A stretch of DNA of 64,000 nucleotides, from NCBI GenBank assembly GCA_965247255.1, contig CBDFGS010000009.1:124001-188000 (forward strand), read 5' to 3'. The stretch is from CBDFGS01 sp965247255. Its GTDB lineage: Bacteria > Chloroflexota > Dehalococcoidia > Lucifugimonadales > CAUZJF01. Made by a program: the position numbers and the translations under genes. The notes beneath the pieces were generated by a model. The model ran no database searches, was not told where the DNA came from, and saw nothing but the letters and a program-made list of their open reading frames with translations. Position 1 is the first letter of the stretch. Every line of letters begins with the position of its first letter. Positions 24,369-33,756 of the stretch are shown one piece after another.

Positions 24369-26998
24369 GCGTAGGCCAAGCGGCGGCGTCGTACGCGCAG
24401 GAGATCTGGCTGGCTCAGAGGACCCGTCGCCTTCGTGAGTTCGGCGACAGGTACTCGCCGAACGAAGGCTGGGAGACCTTTGCGCTCATCTTCGCCGCGG
24501 TCGGCCTGGCCATCTGGACGGTCGGCTACGCGGACTGGGTCGAGACACCGGGCCTGATGGGCATCGTCATCTGGTCGTCTGTATCCGGGCTGGCGCTCGG
24601 CAAGGTCAGGTGGCCCTGGCCTGTCACACTCTTGATCGGACTGCTATTCGGATTGTTCGTTGTAGCGTGGCAAGCCACGTCCTTCGCTCCCGGACTCCCG
24701 CTGCCGGACCAGCTCAGTGATTTAGCGCAACGCTTTGCGGCATTCTACGAGGCTGCTTCCACCGGCGGCATCAGCACGGACCTTATGCCGTTCGCTGCCC
24801 TCCTTCTGACAGGCGCCTGGCTTCTCGGGTTTCTGGGCGCCTGGTTTCTGTTCAGATTCGGCAATATCTGGGTGGGGCTCGTCGCCGCCGGCGTCGCTAT
24901 ACTCACGAATCTGAGCTTCCTCCCCGACTATTTCGCCGCAAAGTTCGGCCCTATATCCATCAGCATGGAGCTGGTCTTTCTGCTGTTCATGTTCGTGGCC
25001 ATGCTTCTGGTTGCCAGACGCACTCTCATGGAGCGGCACGAGGATTGGCGGCTGGCCAACATAGGCGTGCTAGCAAGAGGGGGCGGTGTGGCGCTTCGTA
25101 CCATCGCCGGCCTGTCGGTCGCCGTGCTCCTCCTATCGGCCCTTCTGCCTCTTAAAGTCTACGTCAACTCCGTCGCCGTAAACCTGTGGAACGTGGGCCG
25201 GTCCCCCATCGAAGGGATGGAGGACGAGTTCGCCCGTCTCTTCTCCGGGATAGTGTCACATAGGGACGTAGCGGGCCGCTTCTTCGGCAAGACACTGCCG
25301 TTTCAGGGAAAGATATCCTTCGGCGGCGACGTGGTGATCTGGGCGAACTCAGAGCGCCCGGCCTACTGGGTGTCCCGCACGTACAGCAAGTACACGTCGC
25401 TCGGATGGATCGCCGGCGACACGCAGTCCCAGACCGTCGGCCCCGACTCCTTGCCACCGCCCCCGCAGGAGGCGCTAAGGCGTATACCTCTGTTCCAGAG
25501 CCTCCAGCTCACCTTCTCGACCAAGGACATGCTCCACGGCGGCAACATCGATTGGGTCAGCCGTGACGCCACCGTCGAAACCCTGGCCCCGCTGAAGTTC
25601 ACCATCAACCTGAATGACAAGGCTAGCTGGGCCGAGCTTCCAGCGGAGCTTCGAACGCTTGCATCGGATTTGAATGACCAGCTCAACGCGGTGCCGCGGC
25701 CGGCCAGCGTGGAGTCCCATGCCGCAAAGATGCTGCCTCCGGACATGCGTTTGATCGAAGTCCATCCCAAGACGCAGAACGCCGTACGATTCGATCGGGT
25801 CGTAGTCGAACGGAAATCGCCGACGGTCCCCGACGTAACCGCCTGGAGATTCACCGAGCCTCTAGAGGAAAACGGCAACTATGTGATGCGGGCGCTGGTG
25901 TCCGATGCCACGTACGCCGAGCTGGGTCGCGCAGGAATTGCGTACAGCGGGTTCATCAAGGACCACTACTTGCAGATCCCCTCCACGCTTCCTGAGAGGG
26001 TTCGGGAACTTGCAGCGGACATAACCGAAGACGCCGCGAGCCCATTGGACAAGGCGCTGGCGCTCCAGGACTGGCTGCGGGGCCCGGAGCTGACGTACTC
26101 GCAGGACATCGATAAGCCTCCGTCGGACGAGGACGCCGTCGACAACTTCCTGTTCGAGACCAAGACCGGCTACAGCGACTACTACGCCTCATCGATGGCG
26201 GTGATGCTGCGGTCGGTAGGAGTACCGGCGAGACTCGCCGCGGGTTACGCCCCCGGCGAGGCTCAGAGCGACACGCGGAGAAGGGCAGTCCGCGACTCAG
26301 ATAGCCACGGGTGGGTCCAGGTCTACTTCCCGGGATACGGCTGGATCGACTTCGAGCCCACGCCCGCATGGCCGCTTCCCGAGCGTGGCCCGGCCCCACA
26401 GGCTGCCCCCGCTGAAGCCACAGAGCAAGTGGAGGAGGAACCAGTCGACTTGGGCGGCCTGAGCACGACCGAGGACGTCCAGGAGTGCTTCAACGACGCG
26501 GAGACCGCCGAGGAAGAGGAGGAGTGCCTGACAGCGGCAGGCCTGCTCGACCTGGACGAGGATTTCGGCGATTTGGGCGACATTGGCGCCAGCACCTCTC
26601 TGCTAAGGCTGTTGGCGCCGCTGCTGGGGCTGTTCGCCATCCTGGCGGCGACTTGGATTCTTGGTTGGGCTCTTTGGACCAGGGGGCTTGGGAAGGCTAC
26701 CCCGGCCGAAAGGGCGTACATCAAGCTGAGCAGGCTGGGGGCGTTGGCGGGACTTAGACGGCCGGCGCACCATACTCCGCTTGAGTATGCGAGGTGGCTC
26801 GGCTCCGCCATTCCTACGATCGCAGTAGGGACGCAAAGCGTGGCGTGGAGCTTCGCGACCGGGCGGTACGGCGACCCAGAGATATCGCAGCAATCTACCG
26901 AGGATTTGGAGTCCGCCTGGCGGAGTATCCGAGGTGGCCTGCTGGCGAGGGTCGCGAGAAGGCTCGTGCCCGTGGGCCGCGCGTCCGCCACCCCTTAG
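24365..26998 (+). CDS. Transglutaminase-like membrane protein (DUF3488/TgpA type) with Cys to Ser change
   Basis: 877 residues. The first about 270 are rich in membrane segments, followed by a large extracytoplasmic region containing a transglutaminase-like domain (about 560-665), an acidic linker with a Cys pair (QECFNDA and EEECLTA), one further membrane segment near 745-770 and a DUF4129-like C-terminus (HTPLEYARWL). The catalytic triad is S604 in TGYSDYYASSM, H648 in SHGWVQVYF and D662 in WIDFEPTP. The nucleophile is normally Cys (GYCxxFAS), so this is either inactive or uses Ser. The last codon TAG lies within the CTTAG target site of the IS elements that follow. Overlaps DUF58 by 4 bp. 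Confidence 0.9.
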   Translation: MSVGQAAASYAQEIWLAQRTRRLREFGDRYSPNEGWETFALIFAAVGLAIWTVGYADWVETPGLMGIVIWSSVSGLALGKVRWPWPVTLLIGLLFGLFVVAWQATSFAPGLPLPDQLSDLAQRFAAFYEAASTGGISTDLMPFAALLLTGAWLLGFLGAWFLFRFGNIWVGLVAAGVAILTNLSFLPDYFAAKFGPISISMELVFLLFMFVAMLLVARRTLMERHEDWRLANIGVLARGGGVALRTIAGLSVAVLLLSALLPLKVYVNSVAVNLWNVGRSPIEGMEDEFARLFSGIVSHRDVAGRFFGKTLPFQGKISFGGDVVIWANSERPAYWVSRTYSKYTSLGWIAGDTQSQTVGPDSLPPPPQEALRRIPLFQSLQLTFSTKDMLHGGNIDWVSRDATVETLAPLKFTINLNDKASWAELPAELRTLASDLNDQLNAVPRPASVESHAAKMLPPDMRLIEVHPKTQNAVRFDRVVVERKSPTVPDVTAWRFTEPLEENGNYVMRALVSDATYAELGRAGIAYSGFIKDHYLQIPSTLPERVRELAADITEDAASPLDKALALQDWLRGPELTYSQDIDKPPSDEDAVDNFLFETKTGYSDYYASSMAVMLRSVGVPARLAAGYAPGEAQSDTRRRAVRDSDSHGWVQVYFPGYGWIDFEPTPAWPLPERGPAPQAAPAEATEQVEEEPVDLGGLSTTEDVQECFNDAETAEEEEECLTAAGLLDLDEDFGDLGDIGASTSLLRLLAPLLGLFAILAATWILGWALWTRGLGKATPAERAYIKLSRLGALAGLRRPAHHTPLEYARWLGSAIPTIAVGTQSVAWSFATGRYGDPEISQQSTEDLESAWRSIRGGLLARVARRLVPVGRASATP

Positions 26999-28702
26999 CC
27001 CGAATCCACCGAAGGACACCGATGGACGGCGTGAGGGCAGCGGAAGGGGGTGGGTGAGGGAGCTACAGGGGAGATGGCCTGGGGTCTTGGGGTAGATGGG
27101 AGGCCGGCGGGCGGTCTTCAGTGGCCGCACAGGGCCCCTAAGGCCCTATGCGGGAGTTGCGATGCGCGGGAAGGCGAGAGGATACGCAGCAGGGGACTCT
27201 CGCGACCGGGGTGGCGCGAGATTGCGGGGACGTTGGGTCAGTTGCAGGCTGGCCGTCAGGCCGGGAACGGAATGGCTTGCAGCCGGGCCAAGGCGCGAGT
27301 GAACTGGGTTTCCCAAGGCCAGCGCCGGGGGAGATGCAAAGTGAGGCGGCGCGCCGAGCGGGTGATCCGTCCCACCAGAGCGAAGACCCGCCGCCTGAGG
27401 GTCTTGGTGATCACGGTCCGCTCGCCCAGACCAATCCGCGCCGTCCAGCGGGCCAGGTTATGCGCCATCACCTGGACCGCCAGCCAGGCGCCGTTGGCGG
27501 CGAAGCGCGCCGACGGCATGTGGTTCAGCCCGACGCCGTACTTGAGGTCGCGTATGGCGTTCTCGACCTCGGCGTGGCGGCGATGATCGGCCTCCAGTTC
27601 CAGCGTCTCCCCATCGCGGTCGGTGATGAAGGCGTGATAGCTGTATCTGGCGAAGAGGGCGAGCTGGGAACCGGGCGTCGGCTTCACCCGCCGGACAATG
27701 AGCCGCACCGGCGCGGCGTCCGGCTTGGTCTGGAACGGGGTGTAAGTCGTCTCGGCGACATCGGCGGCGCCGTCCATCCAGTAGGGAATGGGAGTCCAGT
27801 CCTCCTCTGGTATCGCCTCGATCAGATCCCGCAGCCTGGCGCGCTGGCGGATGGTGATAGAGAAGCGGACATCCATTTCCCGGCAGGCGGCAACGACAGT
27901 GTGGGCGTAGAAGCCGCTGTCGGCCCGCACCGTGAGTTGTCCCCTGGCCCCGCCGTAGCGCACCCGCCCCACCGTCTCACGCAGGAAGTGGGCGGCGCCA
28001 CGGGCGGTGTTGGCCCGGCCCTCGCGCAGCCGGGACATCAGCACCTCGCCGGTGCCGGCGGCAATGGCCAGCAGCGGGTGATAGCCGCGGGCGCCGGTAT
28101 AGCCGTGGTGGCGCGCTCCCTCCTTGGCCAGTCCATAGGTCTCGCAGATGGTCGAGTCCAGGTCGATGGTCAGGGGCGAGTCGCCGGGTCCGGCCCCAGC
28201 GGCCCAGGCCCGGGCCAACAACTGGCGGCTCACGCGGTCGAGTTGACGGACATGCCCCCACCGGAAGCTGCGCAGGAAGGTCCCCAGGGTGGATGGCGCC
28301 TTGACCACGCAGCCTAGAACACCAACCGTCCCACCAGCGCGCAGCGCATCGGCGTCGTCGATGCAGTCGCCGCCTGCCAGCGCGGAAGCGACCAGCGTCA
28401 GCATCTTGTCCCCAGTGTTCGCCCGTCCCGGCGCTCCGCCGAGGTCAAGGTGATGGTCGACGAGTTCCCGCAGGCCCAGGTGCCGGGCTAGGGTGGCCGG
28501 CAGGAGCAGGCCGGCATTGGCCACCAGGCGATGGTCGTCAAAGAGGATGCGGATACGGTCGGGTTTGTTCTGTGGCAGCATCTATTGGGTGCTCCTTGTT
28601 TCCGGGCGGGTTTCTGTTCCAAAACCATTATCCCAGATTCAGAGGAGCACCCGCTGGCTTCTTCAAGGGCTGTCCCCAAGGACGTCCTTCGGTGGATTCG
28701 GG
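26999..28702 (-). mobile_element. IS1380-type insertion sequence, copy 1
   Basis: 1704 bp with perfect 19-bp terminal inverted repeats, CCCGAATCCACCGAAGGAC, at 26999 and 28684-28702. It is flanked by CTTAG at 26994-26998 and 28703-28707. One transposase gene lies on the minus strand. The about 250 bp after the transposase stop contain a short palindrome, AGGGCCCCTAAGGCCCT. The element sits directly after the transglutaminase-like gene; the stop codon of that gene is part of the duplicated target and is preserved. Confidence 0.9.
27256..28581 (-). CDS. IS1380-family transposase, copy 1
   Basis: 441-residue DDE transposase. The opening MLPQNKPDRIRILFDDHRLV is typical of actinobacterial/Chloroflexi IS1380 members. 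Likely catalytic aspartates are in LTIDLDSTICETYG and VRADSGFY, with the Glu in HAEVENAIRDLKYG. It differs from copy 2 in only three residues (HFLRE versus HLLRE, RARLRD versus RASLRD, QFTRA versus QFSRA) and appears intact. Confidence 0.92.
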   Translation of the reverse strand: MLPQNKPDRIRILFDDHRLVANAGLLLPATLARHLGLRELVDHHLDLGGAPGRANTGDKMLTLVASALAGGDCIDDADALRAGGTVGVLGCVVKAPSTLGTFLRSFRWGHVRQLDRVSRQLLARAWAAGAGPGDSPLTIDLDSTICETYGLAKEGARHHGYTGARGYHPLLAIAAGTGEVLMSRLREGRANTARGAAHFLRETVGRVRYGGARGQLTVRADSGFYAHTVVAACREMDVRFSITIRQRARLRDLIEAIPEEDWTPIPYWMDGAADVAETTYTPFQTKPDAAPVRLIVRRVKPTPGSQLALFARYSYHAFITDRDGETLELEADHRRHAEVENAIRDLKYGVGLNHMPSARFAANGAWLAVQVMAHNLARWTARIGLGERTVITKTLRRRVFALVGRITRSARRLTLHLPRRWPWETQFTRALARLQAIPFPA

Positions 28703-28707
28703 CTTAG

Positions 28708-30411
28708 CCCGAATCCACCGAAGGACACCGATGGACGGCGTGAGGGCAGCGGAAGGGGGTGGGTGAGGGAGCTACAGGGGAGATGGCCTGGGGTCTTGGG
28801 GTAGATGGGAGGCCGGCAGCCGGTCTTCAGTCGCCGCACAGGGCCCCTAAGGCCCTATGCGGGAGTTGCGATGCGCGGGAAGGCGAGAGGATACGCAGCA
28901 GGGGACTCTCGCGACCGGGGTGGCGCGAGATTGCGGGGACGTTGGGTCAGTTGCAGGCTGGCCGTCAGGCCGGGAACGGAATGGCTTGCAGCCGGGCCAA
29001 GGCGCGACTGAACTGGGTTTCCCAAGGCCAGCGCCGGGGGAGATGCAAAGTGAGGCGGCGCGCCGAGCGGGTGATCCGTCCCACCAGAGCGAAGACCCGC
29101 CGCCTGAGGGTCTTGGTGATCACGGTCCGCTCGCCCAGACCAATCCGCGCCGTCCAGCGGGCCAGGTTATGCGCCATCACCTGGACCGCCAGCCAGGCGC
29201 CGTTGGCGGCGAAGCGCGCCGACGGCATGTGGTTCAGCCCGACGCCGTACTTGAGGTCGCGTATGGCGTTCTCGACCTCGGCGTGGCGGCGATGATCGGC
29301 CTCCAGTTCCAGCGTCTCCCCATCGCGGTCGGTGATGAAGGCGTGATAGCTGTATCTGGCGAAGAGGGCGAGCTGGGAACCGGGCGTCGGCTTCACCCGC
29401 CGGACAATGAGCCGCACCGGCGCGGCGTCCGGCTTGGTCTGGAACGGGGTGTAAGTCGTCTCGGCGACATCGGCGGCGCCGTCCATCCAGTAGGGAATGG
29501 GAGTCCAGTCCTCCTCTGGTATCGCCTCGATCAGGTCCCGCAGGCTGGCGCGCTGGCGGATGGTGATAGAGAAGCGGACATCCATTTCCCGGCAGGCGGC
29601 AACGACAGTGTGGGCGTAGAAGCCGCTGTCGGCCCGCACCGTGAGTTGTCCCCTGGCCCCGCCGTAGCGCACCCGCCCCACCGTCTCACGCAGCAAGTGG
29701 GCGGCGCCACGGGCGGTGTTGGCCCGGCCCTCGCGCAGCCGGGACATCAGCACCTCGCCGGTGCCGGCGGCAATGGCCAGCAGCGGGTGATAGCCGCGGG
29801 CGCCGGTATAGCCGTGGTGGCGCGCTCCCTCCTTGGCCAGTCCATAGGTCTCGCAGATGGTCGAGTCCAGGTCGATGGTCAGGGGCGAGTCGCCGGGTCC
29901 GGCCCCAGCGGCCCAGGCCCGGGCCAACAACTGGCGGCTCACGCGGTCGAGTTGACGGACATGCCCCCACCGGAAGCTGCGCAGGAAGGTCCCCAGGGTG
30001 GATGGCGCCTTGACCACGCAGCCTAGAACACCAACCGTCCCACCAGCGCGCAGCGCATCGGCGTCGTCGATGCAGTCGCCGCCTGCCAGCGCGGAAGCGA
30101 CCAGCGTCAGCATCTTGTCCCCAGTGTTCGCCCGTCCCGGCGCTCCGCCGAGGTCAAGGTGATGGTCGACGAGTTCCCGCAGGCCCAGGTGCCGGGCTAG
30201 GGTGGCCGGCAGGAGCAGGCCGGCATTGGCCACCAGGCGATGGTCGTCAAAGAGGATGCGGATACGGTCGGGTTTGTTCTGTGGCAGCATCTATTGGGTG
30301 CTCCTTGTTTCCGGGCGGGTTTCTGTTCCAAAACCATTATCCCAGATTCAGAGGAGCACCCGCTGGCTTCTTCAAGGGCTGTCCCCAAGGACGTCCTTCG
30401 GTGGATTCGGG
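28708..30411 (-). mobile_element. IS1380-type insertion sequence, copy 2 in tandem
   Basis: Also exactly 1704 bp with the same 19-bp terminal repeats, flanked by CTTAG at 28703-28707 (shared with copy 1) and 30412-30416. The order CTTAG-IS-CTTAG-IS-CTTAG indicates two elements in the same orientation at one target. About seven substitutions separate the copies, for example near 27115/28822, 27304/29013, 27834/29543 and 27985/29694. Confidence 0.9.
28965..30290 (-). CDS. IS1380-family transposase, copy 2
   Basis: 441 residues, intact, 99 percent identical to copy 1 with three amino-acid differences; the same DDE landmarks are present (LTIDLDST, VRADSGFY, HAEVENAIRDLKYG). It is transcribed in the same direction as copy 1, opposite to the transglutaminase operon. 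Confidence 0.92.
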   Translation of the reverse strand: MLPQNKPDRIRILFDDHRLVANAGLLLPATLARHLGLRELVDHHLDLGGAPGRANTGDKMLTLVASALAGGDCIDDADALRAGGTVGVLGCVVKAPSTLGTFLRSFRWGHVRQLDRVSRQLLARAWAAGAGPGDSPLTIDLDSTICETYGLAKEGARHHGYTGARGYHPLLAIAAGTGEVLMSRLREGRANTARGAAHLLRETVGRVRYGGARGQLTVRADSGFYAHTVVAACREMDVRFSITIRQRASLRDLIEAIPEEDWTPIPYWMDGAADVAETTYTPFQTKPDAAPVRLIVRRVKPTPGSQLALFARYSYHAFITDRDGETLELEADHRRHAEVENAIRDLKYGVGLNHMPSARFAANGAWLAVQVMAHNLARWTARIGLGERTVITKTLRRRVFALVGRITRSARRLTLHLPRRWPWETQFSRALARLQAIPFPA

Positions 30412-30548
30412 CTTAGCCAAGCCTTTCGGCGTCCTTATCTTGGCCCTGCGCGGGATTAACCCTCAGTAGCTTTCCAGCGCTGTCGCTCCCTCGCTGCGAT
30501 ACAATAGCTAAAGCTCCCGTATTCCATTACGCGCCGAGCCCCACACAG

Positions 30549-31064
30549 ATGGAACGCTACCTCGACTACCTCGAGTCCCCCATGGGATGGATCGGCCTCC
30601 TCGGGTCTCCCAATGGCCTGAGGCGGACCACCCTTCCCCGAAGCTCCCCCGACGAATCTCTCTGGCTGCTGGGTAGTGAGGCCCAGGGAGCTTCGCCGCG
30701 GGCCGAGCCCTTCAGAGCGGTGAAGGAGCAGCTCTCAGCCTATTTGAGCGGCGCTCCCGTTGCGTTCGACGACGAGCGTCTCGACGTAGACGACGCACCT
30801 CCCTTTCTTCGCGCGGCGTGGTCTGCTTGCCGCTCGATCCCATTTGGAGAGACGCGCACCTATAGCTGGCTCGCTTCGCGGGCGGGGAGCGCCCGGGCCT
30901 TCCGCGCGGCCGGCCAGGCCATGGCGAGGAACAGGCTCCCCATCATCATCCCATGCCACCGCGTGATCGCGAGCGACGGGACCCTCGGTGGCTTCGGCAT
31001 GGGGGGGTCTCAGACCGACCTCAAGAGGCGCCTGATCGAGATGGAGGCGACCGGTGGGAGTTAA
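30549..31064 (+). CDS. ogt: Methylated-DNA--[protein]-cysteine S-methyltransferase
   Basis: 171 residues. O6-alkylguanine repair protein: the C-terminal DNA-binding domain has IPFGETRTYSWLASRAGSARAFRAAGQAMARN and the acceptor cysteine C136 in IPCHRVI, followed by LGGFGMG. The single-use Cys takes the alkyl group from DNA. The N-terminal domain is the usual degenerate ribonuclease-H-like part (SPMGWIGLLGSPNGL). A TACAAT element at 30500-30505 may be its -10 box. It heads a plus-strand group of repair genes after the IS elements. Confidence 0.95.
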   Translation: MERYLDYLESPMGWIGLLGSPNGLRRTTLPRSSPDESLWLLGSEAQGASPRAEPFRAVKEQLSAYLSGAPVAFDDERLDVDDAPPFLRAAWSACRSIPFGETRTYSWLASRAGSARAFRAAGQAMARNRLPIIIPCHRVIASDGTLGGFGMGGSQTDLKRRLIEMEATGGS

Positions 31065-31157
31065 CCACTCACGCTTCGGGCGCCCGGTTTTCTCGCCGGA
31101 CGGCCGCGACCCGGCACCCTCAACCGAGTCTTGGCGAAGGGGGAGAGGAAGCGCGCG

Positions 31158-31934
31158 ATGAATGTAGTCTTGATCGGCGCGGGACGCGGCCAGCGGCTTA
31201 TGCCGCTGACCGCTTCGGAGCCGAAGGCGTTCGCGCCGGTTGCTGGAAAGCGCATTCTGGACTGGACCCTTCAGGCGTTTCGGGAGAGCGGGCTGGACAG
31301 CTTCGTGTTCATAGGAGGCTACCTCAAGGAGGTCGTGAGCCGCGAATACCCCGAATTCACCATGGCCGATAACCCGCACTGGACTAGCACCAACATCCTC
31401 TTCTCCCTGCTTTGCGCCAGGGACCACTTCCGAGACGGCTTCTACGGGACATACACCGACACCGTCTACAGGGCCGATGCGGTTAGAGCGCTCATGGACT
31501 CCCCCCACGACATCACCCTCGTGATGGACACCCTGTGGCGAGATAGGTACCTCCACCGCAGCCAGCACCCCGAGCACGACGGAGAGAAGATGCTCGCCAC
31601 CGCCGGCCGCGTTACCCGTGTCTCGAGGGAGATCGAAGCTGAAGAGGCGTCCGGCGAGTTCACCGGGCTGTTCAAGATGACTGCTGCGGGCTCAGCGAGG
31701 TTTCTGGACTTCCACGACCGGATGTTGGCCGAGCTCGGCAAGGAGGGGACCTTCGCCGACAACAGGCCATTTCGCATGGCATACCTGATACACCAGCTCG
31801 ACAGGATGGTCCAGGACGGCCTGGATGTGCATTGTGTGGCCGTTCCCGGAGACTATCACGAGATAGACACACTGGAAGACTACGACCTCGCTAACAAAGA
31901 CTGGGCCCGGTTCGCCGAGGAAAAGCTACGCTGA
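31158..31934 (+). CDS. Sugar-phosphate/choline-phosphate nucleotidyltransferase family protein
   Basis: 258 residues of the NTP-transferase (GT-A-like) fold. The nucleotide-binding N-terminus is VVLIGAGRGQRLMPLTASEPKAF, with the conserved Lys of PKAF. FIGGYLKEVV and an acidic, metal-binding-type position (TDTVYRAD) follow, with YHEIDTLEDYDLA at the end, a motif typical of phosphocholine cytidylyltransferase-like and related enzymes. It would transfer a nucleotidyl group to a phosphorylated small molecule; the substrate is not deducible. The start was set at ATG 31158, with GGAGAGG upstream, not at TTG 31131. It is followed after 19 bp by tag. Confidence 0.82.
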   Translation: MNVVLIGAGRGQRLMPLTASEPKAFAPVAGKRILDWTLQAFRESGLDSFVFIGGYLKEVVSREYPEFTMADNPHWTSTNILFSLLCARDHFRDGFYGTYTDTVYRADAVRALMDSPHDITLVMDTLWRDRYLHRSQHPEHDGEKMLATAGRVTRVSREIEAEEASGEFTGLFKMTAAGSARFLDFHDRMLAELGKEGTFADNRPFRMAYLIHQLDRMVQDGLDVHCVAVPGDYHEIDTLEDYDLANKDWARFAEEKLR

Positions 31935-31953
31935 GCGTTGCAAGGCAGCTGCT

Positions 31954-32523
31954 ATGCAAGATGACGAGAAAGTCCGTTGCTCTTGGGGCCCCGGCAACCC
32001 GCTCATGATTCGCTACCACGACGAGGAGTGGGGAGTCCCGGTCCACGACGACCGCACGACGTTCGAGTTCCTGTGTCTGGAGGGGGCTCAAGCCGGCCTC
32101 TCATGGCAGACCATCCTCAACAAACGCGACAACTTTCGGCGGGCATTCGACAACTTCGACCCTGCAAAGGTCGCCGCTTACGGGGAAGCCGACAGGAAGC
32201 GGCTTCTCGCCGACGCGGGCATCGTTCGCAACCGAGCGAAGATCGACGCCATGATCAACAACGCGCAGCGCTTCCTGGAGGTCCAGAAGGAGTTCGGCGC
32301 ATTCGATCGCTACGTCTGGGGGTTCACCGGCCACTCGACCCTTCGAAGACCGGGGGTCATCACACTGGAGAACACACCTACTCGGACTCCGGAGTCAGAG
32401 GCGATGTCGAAAGACCTGAAAAGCAGAGGATTTCGATTCGTCGGGCCAACCATCTGCTACGCCCATATGCAAGCCGTTGGGATGGTCAACGACCATATCA
32501 CCGGGTGCTTCCGCGGGCCATGA
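31954..32523 (+). CDS. tag: DNA-3-methyladenine glycosylase I
   Basis: 189 residues, the usual length. Removes 3-methyladenine from alkylated DNA. The family's zinc site is visible: Cys in RCSWG, His in RYHDEEWG and the C-terminal pair in HITGC. The base-binding region EGAQAGLSWQTILNKRDNFR and YVWGF are conserved. It lies in the same direction as the MGMT gene upstream, making an alkylation-repair neighbourhood. Confidence 0.96.
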   Translation: MQDDEKVRCSWGPGNPLMIRYHDEEWGVPVHDDRTTFEFLCLEGAQAGLSWQTILNKRDNFRRAFDNFDPAKVAAYGEADRKRLLADAGIVRNRAKIDAMINNAQRFLEVQKEFGAFDRYVWGFTGHSTLRRPGVITLENTPTRTPESEAMSKDLKSRGFRFVGPTICYAHMQAVGMVNDHITGCFRGP

Positions 32524-32581
32524 ACCGCCCTTTTTCTCCTAGGAGACTGACAACGGAAGCCGCAACTCCAGGGGGCGGTAG

Positions 32582-33652
32582 TTGAAGGACAAGCTGTTTC
32601 CGACGACCGTCGTAGGCTCCATGCCTCGCCCTCAGTACATCAAGGACCTGGTGGAGGCGCAGACGGTGTCCGGCGGGGAGATCTCGGACTTCCAGCGGAT
32701 GATGGACGCGGCGGTGCCTTATGTCGCTCAGATGCAGGAGCTTGCCGGAATCGACATCATCTCCGACGGAGAGTGGCGCCGCAAGTCTTACATCGGAGTG
32801 ATTGCCGACATATCCAGCGGATTCGAGCTCTTTGTCAAGGACGTCGACGGCCAGCGCCAGACCTGGCACGTCGTAACGTCGGAGATGCGGCCAGTCAATC
32901 CCGGCCAGATCGCCCGCGAGGCCAGATTCCTCAAGACGCACACCGACCGGGACGTGAAGGTCGCGCTGCCCTCGCCCTACCTGTTGGGCGAGCGGATGTG
33001 GGACCCGGAGCGCTCTCGCGACGCCTATCCCCGCAAAAGAGATTTCACCGAAGCGCTGGTCCCGGTCCTGCGGCAGGAGCTGGTGGCGTTGCGAGACGAG
33101 GGCGTCTCCATCGCCCAGTTCGACGACCCCCATCTTTGCCTGTTCGTCGACCCGAGTATCAGGACCCAGTATGACGACCCCGACGGCGAGGCGGCGTACG
33201 GCGTCGACCTGCTCAACCGCATCGTGGACGGCGTGGACGGGGTCAAGCTCGCGCTGCACCTATGCCGGCGTAACAAGGGGCGCGCGGGGTGGGTGGGCGA
33301 GGGCGGGTACGAACCCATTCTCCCAGCCCTCACTGAGCTCAACTTCGACATGCTGATGCTGGAATACGCCATCCCCGCGGCTGGCGACAAGCGTGTGCTG
33401 GAGAAGCTCCCCGAACGCTTCGAGATAGGCCTCGGTTGCGTAGACTGCCGCAGTCCGCATATCGACACGCCGGCGGAGATTGCGGACAGAGTCAAGCAGG
33501 CGCTGGAATACGTAGCCCCCGAGCGGGTCTCGTTACACCCCGATTGCGGCTTCGCCCCGGGAAGCGCCGCCGACATCCCCATCGACGAGGCCTACCTGAA
33601 GCTGCGAAACGAGGTGCTGGCGGCGGAGCAGCTGCGCCAAGAGTTCGGCTAG
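32582..33652 (+). CDS. Methionine-synthase-like protein (MetE C-terminal/UROD fold)
   Basis: 356 residues of the cobalamin-independent methionine synthase catalytic-domain fold, without the N-terminal MetE domain. Zinc ligands typical of the family are present: LHLCRRN (His and Cys), an acidic residue in LMLEYAIP and the late Cys in HPDCGF. The opening TTVVGSMPRP and GIDIISDGEWRR match many short MetE-like proteins. These act on methyl or alkyl thiol groups; the real substrates of the short forms are mostly unknown. Start TTG 32582 is preceded by GGGGGCGG. Confidence 0.88.
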   Translation: MKDKLFPTTVVGSMPRPQYIKDLVEAQTVSGGEISDFQRMMDAAVPYVAQMQELAGIDIISDGEWRRKSYIGVIADISSGFELFVKDVDGQRQTWHVVTSEMRPVNPGQIAREARFLKTHTDRDVKVALPSPYLLGERMWDPERSRDAYPRKRDFTEALVPVLRQELVALRDEGVSIAQFDDPHLCLFVDPSIRTQYDDPDGEAAYGVDLLNRIVDGVDGVKLALHLCRRNKGRAGWVGEGGYEPILPALTELNFDMLMLEYAIPAAGDKRVLEKLPERFEIGLGCVDCRSPHIDTPAEIADRVKQALEYVAPERVSLHPDCGFAPGSAADIPIDEAYLKLRNEVLAAEQLRQEFG

Positions 33653-33701
33653 CTCGCTGCGCCTCCCTCTGAGTCGTGTCGGCTTTGCACAAGAAGTGTC
33701 G

Positions 33702-33730
33702 GTGTCACCACATCGGGATCCAGCTATAAC
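33702..33730 (+). promoter_or_regulatory. Probable uvrC promoter
   Basis: -35-like GTGTCA (33702-33707, four of six matches), 17-bp spacer, -10 TATAAC (33725-33730). The 11-mer GCTATAACGCC is identical to that of the promoter at 17045-17073. The start codon is 27 bases after the -10 box. Confidence 0.45.
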
Positions 33731-33756
33731 GCCCTTACCTGATAAAGAAGTCCAGA

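Noticed and set aside
27148..30026. Two 389-codon plus-strand readings opposite the IS transposases
   Set aside because: They are exact antisense of the transposase genes, have no ribosome site or domain, and repeat only because the IS is duplicated.
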